Assembly (NCBI GenBank): GCA_009778055.1
Contig: WRKN01000066.1
Location: 1-11,651, forward strand
Source of the DNA: Synergistaceae bacterium
GTDB lineage: Bacteria; Synergistota; Synergistia; Synergistales; Aminobacteriaceae
Direction of reading: 5' to 3'
Length of the DNA: 11,651 bases
Shown here piece after piece: positions 6,817 through 11,651 of the stretch (positions are counted from its first letter, which is position 1; each line of letters begins with the position of its first letter). The translations under genes and the position numbers were made by a program. The notes under the pieces are model-generated. The model did no database searches, was not told where the DNA came from, and was given only the letters and a program-made list of their open reading frames with translations.

Positions 6817-7755
6817 ATGATCACCATTTTGTGTCCTTGTTACAATGAAGAGGAAGCAATACCGATTTTTTTCAAAGAGATAATTCCTGTTATGGAAAAT
6901 ATCGGCGAGCCCTTCGAACTGATTTGCGTCAATGATGGCAGCGAAGACCTGACGCTTGAAGTCTTGTTGTCCTTTGCGCAAAAGGACGGACGGATCAAAA
7001 TCGTGGATCTTTCCCGCAATTTCGGTAAAGAGGCCGCCTTGACGGCAGCAATAGACCACGCTTCCGGGGATGCCGTGATACCTATCGACGTTGATTTGCA
7101 GGATCCGCCTGAACTGATACCCGAAATGATAGTAAAATGGCGCGAGGGATACGAAGTGGTTCTGGCAAAACGCTCCGACCGTTTAAGCGACTCATTCATG
7201 AAACGCTTCTCAGCTCAGCTTTTTTATCGCGTCCACAATAAAATTTCCAAGCCTGCGATTCCGGAAAATGTCGGTGATTTTCGCCTCATGGATCGGTGCG
7301 TCGTGGAGGCGCTGAAGACTTTACATGAATACCACCGCTTTATGAAAGGGCTTTTCGCTTGGGTTGGGTTTAAAACTTGCGTGATCGAATACACCCGCCG
7401 GGCGCGTGTTGCGGGAGGAAGCAAATTCAACACGTGGAGGCTTTGGAAGTTTGCCCTGGAGGGTATTACTTCTTTCAGCACGTTTCCCCTTACCATGTGG
7501 CTTTATATAGGCGGCGGGGTTTCCTTCTGCGCTTTTTGTTACGGTATGTTGATATTTTTCAGGACGTTGGCCTACGGAGTTGACCTTCCGGGTTACGCCT
7601 CGTCAATTTGCCTGATCCTGTTTTTCGGCGGGCTGCAGATGCTGGGGATCGGAATTTTAGGCGAGTACGTCGGGCGGACCTACATCGAAAGCAAACGGCG
7701 TTCTCCTTATATCGCGCGCTTCTGTTTCCAGAAAGGTGAACAAGGAGCACCGTAA
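6817..7755 (+). CDS. Family 2 glycosyltransferase, GtrB/DPM1-like, membrane-bound (polyprenyl-phosphate sugar transferase)
   Basis: Predicted to transfer a sugar from a nucleotide sugar to a polyprenyl phosphate at the inner face of the membrane, supplying a donor for glycan or lipid decoration. The GT-A fold starts at once (ITILCPCYNEEE, 2-13), followed by VNDGSED (Asp40), LSRNFGKEAAL near 65-75 and the DxD metal site in DVDLQDPPE (Asp91, Asp93). VGDFRLMDR is at about 152-160 and the acceptor-loop GGSKF at about 200-204. Two hydrophobic helices follow (about 225-249 and 257-284) with the typical end LGEYVGRTYIESKRRSPY. The 312-residue length is normal for the GtrB class. The start ATG fits the fold; the ribosome site is poor (GAGG 12 bases upstream). 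It stands alone with no flippase (GtrA), sugar-adding membrane enzyme or nucleotide-sugar gene beside it. The exact sugar cannot be told. Confidence 0.92.
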   Translation: MITILCPCYNEEEAIPIFFKEIIPVMENIGEPFELICVNDGSEDLTLEVLLSFAQKDGRIKIVDLSRNFGKEAALTAAIDHASGDAVIPIDVDLQDPPELIPEMIVKWREGYEVVLAKRSDRLSDSFMKRFSAQLFYRVHNKISKPAIPENVGDFRLMDRCVVEALKTLHEYHRFMKGLFAWVGFKTCVIEYTRRARVAGGSKFNTWRLWKFALEGITSFSTFPLTMWLYIGGGVSFCAFCYGMLIFFRTLAYGVDLPGYASSICLILFFGGLQMLGIGILGEYVGRTYIESKRRSPYIARFCFQKGEQGAP

Positions 7756-7762
7756 ACTGGAG

Positions 7763-7861
7763 ATGTACCAGTCCGAACGCCCCAATTTTCCTTTTGGGGC
7801 ATTGGGTTTGAGTTGCTCCCTTTTTTACGCCCTGGGCTGGCTCCTGAGGTCGCAGTTTTAA
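7763..7861 (+). CDS. Doubtful 32-residue hydrophobic small ORF
   Basis: ATG 7763 to TAA 7861 would code a short hydrophobic peptide whose second half (FGALGLSCSLFYALGWLL) could span a membrane. It starts seven bases after the glycosyltransferase stop. There is no properly spaced Shine-Dalgarno (GGAG touches the ATG; AAGGAG is 15 bases away), and the hairpin at 7779-7800 lies inside it. It may be chance, or the stub of a lost downstream membrane gene. Confidence 0.15.
   Translation: MYQSERPNFPFGALGLSCSLFYALGWLLRSQF
7779..7800 (+). terminator. Hairpin after the glycosyltransferase gene, possible terminator
   Basis: GCCCCAA and TTGGGGC form a perfect 7-base-pair stem around an 8-base loop, 23 bases after the glycosyltransferase stop. 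It is followed by ATTGGGTTTGAGTT, which is not a clean U-tract, so termination strength is uncertain. It sits where the plus-strand transcript must end before the convergent genes. Confidence 0.45.
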
Positions 7862-7905
7862 GGTTCACAATTCCATGCTGAGGAGGCTGTGGTCCGAGTT
7901 GCCCC

Positions 7906-8163
7906 CTATTTCTCTATTTCCTTGCCTGTGCGTAAAATTTCTTTGACAAACGGGTTATCGTTTTGTATCTCGGCGGTGGGAAACGCTATTGGTTCAAAAA
8001 ATATTCCTTTGTAACCATGCGTTAAACCAAGTAATTCCTTAAGAATATCCACCCGTCTGTAACCACGTTTGCCGCCGAAATTATCGAGAAAAAAACAAAT
8101 ATCTATATCACTTTGCTCGGTTGCTGTCCCTTTGGCGTAAGAACCGAAGCATGACTTAAATCT
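7906..8163 (-). pseudogene. 5'-truncated nucleotidyltransferase (MNT-like) remnant
   Basis: An 85-codon open frame ending at TAG (7908-7906) reads as the C-terminal part of a small nucleotidyltransferase. The polymerase-beta-like motif is present (FGSYAKGTATEQSDIDI, residues 6-22 of the fragment), with the catalytic Ser-Asp-x-Asp. The tail FEPIAFPTAEIQNDNPF and KEILRTGKEI is one I recall from stand-alone nucleotidyltransferase-domain proteins. The first helix (roughly 25-40 residues) is missing. The frame begins immediately after, and in the same frame as, the TAG stop of the exported protein at 8166-8164. No ATG, GTG or TTG precedes the active-site motif, so it is most likely not made. No HEPN partner is adjacent. 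The AT-rich composition suggests foreign origin. Stop-codon readthrough as an alternative is unlikely but testable. Confidence 0.75.
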
Positions 8164-8793
8164 CTAACGCACGAACATGTATACAATGTTTTCTCCTCTG
8201 TAAGGTTTCGCGTCCTCCGCGAGCAGGCCGGCGCTGCTTGCTCTTTCCCGCAGGGAGCGTTTTACGCCCTCAGATTTTCCGGAAACGTCACGGCCTGCGA
8301 GCCAGGCGTTTTTCCCGTTGATTCTCTGTATTTCCAGAATGAATTCCGGCCTGTTGTACTTGGCCGGGTTGTCTAGGTATTGCCTCAAAAGACTGCCAAC
8401 GCTGTTTTTCGATTGGAGTATAGCGGCGGAGAGTCTTTCTTCGCCCATGCCCATATTGTCGGTGTAGAACATCAAAGCGGCGCTCTTTATGCCGCGCAGT
8501 TCGCCGATAACTTCCGAGGCTTCTCTTGCTTCGTCCGCTCGTTCGATACGAACGCCGCTGGGGTTCGCAAAGCTGTTGAAGTTTTCGCGAAGTCCAGCGA
8601 TTTCTTCCCGCAGAATCTTCAGCTCCAGCAAAACAGTGTCCAGTTTATCCAAAACAGCAGCGGCATCGCCTTCTCCGCTTGCGGCCTGAGGGGTCACAAC
8701 GAAAAACAGCGCTGCCAAACATACAGCCGAAAAGAACCCCGCCATGAAAATTCTGATTTGTCTTGACATCAGTAATCTACTTTCTTGATTCAT
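8164..8793 (-). CDS. Exported or membrane-anchored protein with coiled coil and pilin-like tail, function unknown
   Basis: 209 residues. A hydrophobic stretch at about 15-33 after a basic start (SRQIRIF) and small residues (PQAASG, 35-40) suggest a Sec signal peptide or an N-terminal anchor. Residues 44-75 form a likely coiled coil (VLDKLDTVLLELKILREEIAGLRE region). Residues about 88-115 (ELRGIKSAALMFYTDN) resemble the stretch just after the hydrophobic helix of type IV pilins and type II pseudopilins, but no prepilin peptidase site (Gly/Phe-Thr-x-x-Glu) is visible. It ends ENIVYMFVR. The start is ATG 8793, whose ATGA overlaps the stop of the upstream gene (8790-8793), so the two are translationally coupled; an in-frame Met eight codons later is possible. 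Its stop codon abuts the nucleotidyltransferase remnant. Periplasmic or envelope location is inferred; the function is not known. Confidence 0.78.
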   Translation of the reverse strand: MNQESRLLMSRQIRIFMAGFFSAVCLAALFFVVTPQAASGEGDAAAVLDKLDTVLLELKILREEIAGLRENFNSFANPSGVRIERADEAREASEVIGELRGIKSAALMFYTDNMGMGEERLSAAILQSKNSVGSLLRQYLDNPAKYNRPEFILEIQRINGKNAWLAGRDVSGKSEGVKRSLRERASSAGLLAEDAKPYRGENIVYMFVR

Positions 8794-9653
8794 TGTCCAA
8801 GGAGTTTTATCGGCTTGTTGACTACCATCACGAACACTACTTGCTGATCCAGATATCCTCTCACATCTTCCAATTGTACCCGCCACACGCCCTGGTCGTT
8901 TTGCCCGGCAACAATTTGAAAAGCGATGATGTCTCCGGTTGTCGTCTCTTTTTTGGCCAGTTGGCCATTTGATGTGTAAAGACAAGCCGTCCAAGAGCGG
9001 TCTTTGGCAAAATCAACAGGAATTTGGCTGTAATCGACATGGCCCAGAACTCTTTCCGAGACGCCGATGACGACGGTAGCGTTGCCGGTTCCGGCTAAGT
9101 CCACCCCAAAGCCTCTGGAGCGCGCATCTTCCATAATTCCCCCAGGGCGATCCACGATATCCATATTGTCGATGTCGTGTTTTTTCATCGCAGCCACCCG
9201 ATCCGCGTTGATGAGAGGCTGAGCCATGAACCATCTGTTCCATTTTTCAACGGCTTCCTGGTTCTTTTCCTCCTCTGTCTTGGGTCTTTCATCAACCTCA
9301 GACGCGGTCGCGTGGTTGCGATATCCCGGCTTGACCGCTTCAATATCCGTCCAATAGTATATGCCGCTTTGAGGGATTCCGATCCGGCACGTCAGCGTTT
9401 GGGAATCGAAAGTGGTAATTTCCACGGTAACATTCATCGGCAGAGCGAAGATCCGCTCCTGATCGTACATGCCTTGCAAGTATTGCAAGGCTCCGCTAAC
9501 GGCGTAATCACGGGCTTGGATAAAATCGCCCTGCCTTTCGGCGGCAAAGAACCCCGGTTGCGTTACAGCCGTTTCCGCCGCCCGAGCCGGCACGACGGCA
9601 GAAACCGTCACGGCAAATAAAAACAGGCATAAACATTTCATGATACATTTCAT
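8790..9653 (-). CDS. Secreted protein of unknown function with signal peptide
   Basis: Not recognised. 287 residues with a clear Sec signal peptide: KCIMKC start, hydrophobic core about 9-22, and a likely cut after Ala-Arg-Ala (23-25). The mature part starts AETAVTQPGFF. It includes a possible helix at about 40-63 (ARDYAVSGALQYLQGMYD region), beta-like segments near 73-105, and a charged segment with EEEKNQEAVEKW near 127-138. GTGNATVVIGVSERV lies near 188-202, and the C-terminal end is rich in Val (VVFVMVVNKPIKLL). The only cysteines after the signal peptide are 89 and 224, which could pair. The start is ATG 9653 with AGGGG ten bases upstream; the open frame extends 48 codons further up but through the inverted repeat and has no signal peptide from there. 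It is coupled to the next gene by an ATGA overlap and sits downstream of secF behind a hairpin. Confidence 0.8.
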   Translation of the reverse strand: MKCIMKCLCLFLFAVTVSAVVPARAAETAVTQPGFFAAERQGDFIQARDYAVSGALQYLQGMYDQERIFALPMNVTVEITTFDSQTLTCRIGIPQSGIYYWTDIEAVKPGYRNHATASEVDERPKTEEEKNQEAVEKWNRWFMAQPLINADRVAAMKKHDIDNMDIVDRPGGIMEDARSRGFGVDLAGTGNATVVIGVSERVLGHVDYSQIPVDFAKDRSWTACLYTSNGQLAKKETTTGDIIAFQIVAGQNDQGVWRVQLEDVRGYLDQQVVFVMVVNKPIKLLGQ

Positions 9654-9680
9654 AAAAGTTTTTCCCCTTTTGCATGTCAT

Positions 9681-9730
9681 AACAAACGGGACGCCGTCAG
9701 TGAAAAAGTAAAAACAGCGTCCCGTTTGTT
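9681..9730 (-). terminator. Perfect 14-base inverted repeat, probable (bidirectional-type) terminator after secF
   Basis: AACAAACGGGACGC at 9681-9694 and its exact reverse complement at 9717-9730 flank a 22-base loop. Seven GC-rich pairs (GGGACGC) are followed on either strand by a T-rich run (GTTTGTT), the arrangement of an intrinsic terminator that works in both directions. The loop is longer than usual. It lies 14 bases after the secF stop and separates secDF from the exported pair. Confidence 0.6.
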
Positions 9731-9744
9731 GTTTTATTGTGCTG

Positions 9745-10629
9745 TTAACGCTTCTTCTTCGCGTCTTCGGGCGAGCGCAGCCACCATTCCACGACAAGGC
9801 CGGACGAGACCATGATGGAGCTGTACGTTCCGACCACGACTCCCACTAGCATGGCGTAGCTGAATGTTGCGAGAACCGGACCTCCCCAAACGCACAGGGC
9901 GATGATCGGGAAAAGCGTGGTAATCGTCGTGTTGATGGTACGCGAGAGAGTCTGGTTGACGGAAACGTTCACAAGGTCCGTTATGCCGGTTTTTTCCAGG
10001 CCTTTCCAGTTCTCGCGCAGGCGGTCGAGGATGATTATCGTGTTGTTGAGAGAGTACCCCACGATAGTCAGGATGGCCGCGATGAAGGAGGAGGAAATCT
10101 CCATCCACATCAGGCTGAAAACCCCCAGGGTCAGTAAAGCGTCGTGCACCAGCGGAACCACGCTTATCACGGCGAAACGGAACTGAAAGCGCACTGTTAT
10201 GTATATCAGTATGCCGACAAGAGCGGCCGCCAGACCTATGAAGGTCTGATTGCGAAGCTCCCGGCCTACAACGGGCCCGACTTGTTCGTAACCCAGCACT
10301 TTAACGTCGGGATAACGATCCGTGAGGACGTTTATGAGCTGCTGACGGCTCTCGTCGGTGTCTTCGTTGGTTCTTATGATGGTTCCCCTGTCGCCGAAAT
10401 CCTGAATCATGGCCTCCCTGGCGACAACGGCGGCGACCACTTCCCGCACCTCCCCGACGTCGGGACGGTTGTCGAATTCGACCTGCACGACGTTACCGCC
10501 CGTAAAGTCGATACCAAAATTCAAGCCCCTGAACGTTACAAGCCCCAAGCTCAGGACGCACAGAGCCACACTCAAAATTATCGCGTGGCCGCGCCATTTC
10601 ATAAAATCGAAGTTCGCGCGAATATTCAT
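9745..10629 (-). CDS. secF: Protein translocase subunit SecF
   Basis: With SecD it forms the ion-driven membrane complex that helps pull proteins through SecYEG. 294 residues, normal for a stand-alone SecF. TM1 is at about 15-33, then the family signature GLNFGIDFTGG (35-45), a periplasmic domain about 50-125, and five further helices starting near 131. VVPLVHDALLTLG (158-169), GYSLNNTIIILDRLREN (191-207) and LSRTINTTITTLFP (228-241) are the SecF membrane motifs. Residue 196 is Asn where an acidic residue (Asp, or Glu in E. coli) is usual. The end is basic (EDAKKKR). The start is ATG 10629, with GGGGGA eight bases upstream; the gap to secD is 14 bases, so they are co-transcribed. Confidence 0.97.
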   Translation of the reverse strand: MNIRANFDFMKWRGHAIILSVALCVLSLGLVTFRGLNFGIDFTGGNVVQVEFDNRPDVGEVREVVAAVVAREAMIQDFGDRGTIIRTNEDTDESRQQLINVLTDRYPDVKVLGYEQVGPVVGRELRNQTFIGLAAALVGILIYITVRFQFRFAVISVVPLVHDALLTLGVFSLMWMEISSSFIAAILTIVGYSLNNTIIILDRLRENWKGLEKTGITDLVNVSVNQTLSRTINTTITTLFPIIALCVWGGPVLATFSYAMLVGVVVGTYSSIMVSSGLVVEWWLRSPEDAKKKR

Positions 10630-10643
10630 CGCCCTCGTCCCCC

Positions 10644-11651
10644 TTAACTTTGCTTCAGGGCGTATTGCCGCTGTTTCATGAAAATCTGCAAAAAGGCGCG
10701 CGTCACAACCACGTTGGAAAAGACGCCGGCCACAAGGCCGATGGACAAAGTGACGCCAAACCCGCGGACAGAGCCGATTCCAAAGAAGAACAGGACGACC
10801 GCCGCTATCAAAGACGTGATGTTGGAGTCCATAATTGTGACAAACGCTCTGGAAAAGCCGGCGTCAAGGGCCGCGAGGGGCGTTTTTCCCGCCTTCAGCT
10901 CCTCTTTGATGCGCTCGTTTATCAGGACGTTTCCGTCAACGGCCATGCCTATGGTAAGGATAATGCCGGCTATGCCCGGAAGCGTCAAAGTGGCGTTGAA
11001 AGCTATAAGCCCCGCGAACACCAGAAGCACCGTTACCATCAGGGCGATGTCCGCCGCGAGGCCGTTGAAGCGGTAATAGGCCAGCATGAAGATTAAGACC
11101 GCTATCGTGCCGGCAATGCCCGCCTGAATACCCTGGCGTATGGAGTCCGCGCCGAGGCTGGGGCCCACGGATCGGTTTTCGGCTATCTCGACGGCGACAG
11201 GCAGAGCGCCTGCCCTAAGCATAATCGCGAAGCGGGCCGCTTCGTCGACGTTGAACCGTCCGGTGATCTGCGCGCTGCCGTCTCTGATGTGGCTGTTGAC
11301 GACGGGCGCCGAAATGGTCACCCCGTCAAGAACTATGGCCAGTTGTTTGCCGACGAGCCGTCCGGTGGCTTCGGCGAACGCCCTGGCTCCTTCGCTGTTG
11401 AAGGATATCGAAACGGCGGGCCGCCCCCAACTGTCGGAGGTGCGCACCGCGTCCGTCAATTCGCCGCCGGCCACCAATACCCCGCCCAAGAGATAAAAAC
11501 TGGGTTCGTCGTCATCGCCGCGGGAAACGATAGTTCCGTCAATGGCGGCGGCGCGCTCGGCGAAACGGCGTTCGACGCCGTCCCACGCCTCCAGCGCCGC
11601 ATTCCGGCGCTCATGAGCGCGTTCATAACCCTCGTCGTCGTCGTAATTCCT
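10644..11651 (-). CDS. secD: Protein translocase subunit SecD, C-terminal 335 residues, 5' end outside window
   Basis: The partner of SecF. The frame is open to the right edge, so the start, TM1 and most of the first periplasmic domain are missing. The visible part begins with a charged, Arg/Glu/Ala-rich segment (1-50), then the end of the periplasmic domain (VLVAGGELTDAV, VSISFNSEGARAFAEAT, LAIVLDGVTISAPVV). The conserved LRAGALPV and SVGPSLGADSIRQGI run into the membrane block. About five helices follow from residue 175. The proton-path motif GMAVDGNVLINERIKEEL is intact (Asp239 of the visible part), as is IMDSNITSLIAA (about 273-284). The stop TAA is 14 bases before secF, the normal secD-secF order. 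Confidence 0.97.
   Translation of the reverse strand, partial: RNYDDDEGYERAHERRNAALEAWDGVERRFAERAAAIDGTIVSRGDDDEPSFYLLGGVLVAGGELTDAVRTSDSWGRPAVSISFNSEGARAFAEATGRLVGKQLAIVLDGVTISAPVVNSHIRDGSAQITGRFNVDEAARFAIMLRAGALPVAVEIAENRSVGPSLGADSIRQGIQAGIAGTIAVLIFMLAYYRFNGLAADIALMVTVLLVFAGLIAFNATLTLPGIAGIILTIGMAVDGNVLINERIKEELKAGKTPLAALDAGFSRAFVTIMDSNITSLIAAVVLFFFGIGSVRGFGVTLSIGLVAGVFSNVVVTRAFLQIFMKQRQYALKQS

Larger units (their letters stand above)
7756..8163. other. 408-base stretch without an intact gene
   Basis: It lies between the convergent glycosyltransferase and exported-protein genes. It holds a 7-base-pair hairpin right after the glycosyltransferase, a doubtful 32-codon plus-strand frame overlapping that hairpin, and a minus-strand nucleotidyltransferase remnant in the right half. 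Its right part is visibly more AT-rich than the neighbouring genes. The 44 bases between 7862 and 7905 show nothing I can name. Confidence 0.8.

Noticed and set aside
7810..7913. Imperfect direct repeat GAGTTGCTCCC / GAGTTGCCCCC about 86 bases apart
   Set aside because: About 14 of 18 positions match and the flanks do not; too weak to call a duplication or target-site repeat around the nucleotidyltransferase remnant.
8794..8994. N-terminal extension of the 209-residue exported protein up to 8994
   Set aside because: This part lies inside the upstream coding sequence in another frame; the ATGA overlap at 8790-8793 and the hydrophobic signal region support ATG 8793.
9654..9797. 48-codon N-terminal extension of the 287-residue secreted protein
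   Set aside because: It runs through the inverted repeat and into the secF end, and would bury a clear signal peptide that starts at ATG 9653.
1..11651. CRISPR array, tRNA, rRNA, transposase or phage genes
   Set aside because: No regularly spaced repeats, cloverleaf, rRNA-like stretch or integrase/transposase motif seen on reading both strands by eye.

Overview
The window is a dense piece of bacterial chromosome of moderately high GC (estimated by eye at about 55%), mostly coded on the minus strand. It has no tRNA, rRNA, CRISPR array, insertion sequence or phage gene that I can see. The housekeeping genes (topA, secD, secF) show it is chromosomal. The lineage cannot be fixed from sequence alone. 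A secreted protein with a pilin-like tail (Leu-Arg-x-Ile-Lys-x-Ala-Ala-Leu-x-Phe-Tyr-x-Asp-Asn), a separate secD-secF pair and the general protein style suggest Synergistota to me. That is recollection-based inference, not proof.

Layout. (1) 1-2064, minus: an unidentified 107-residue protein followed by the N-terminal 578 residues of DNA topoisomerase I, running off the left edge. A promoter sits just upstream at 2133-2161. (2) 2166-6659, minus: a tight three-gene run of a FIST-domain sensor protein, a soluble PAS/hybrid histidine kinase and a beta-CASP metallo-beta-lactamase nuclease, with gaps of only 22 and 17 bases. (3) 6817-7755, plus: one GtrB/DPM1-like polyprenyl-phosphate glycosyltransferase, divergent from the FIST gene. 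(4) 7756-8163: a gene-poor stretch holding a hairpin and, on the minus strand, a 5'-truncated nucleotidyltransferase remnant that is more AT-rich than its surroundings. (5) 8164-9653, minus: two exported proteins of unknown function joined by an ATGA stop/start overlap. (6) 9681-9730: a perfect 14-base inverted repeat, probably a terminator. (7) 9745-11651, minus: secF and the C-terminal part of secD.

How the genes may work together. FIST domains are thought to bind small ligands in the cytosol. The kinase next to it has no membrane segment and carries its own receiver domain, so the pair looks like an intracellular sensing module whose final output (an Hpt protein or a response regulator) is not in the window. 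The nuclease behind it could be a co-regulated RNA-processing enzyme or only an operon passenger. SecD and SecF form the proton-driven accessory complex of the Sec translocon; the two exported proteins next to them are probably Sec clients and otherwise unconnected. The most interesting parts are the FIST-kinase-nuclease operon, the exported pair, the nucleotidyltransferase fragment fused in frame behind a stop codon, and the Asn in place of the usual acidic residue in a SecF membrane helix.
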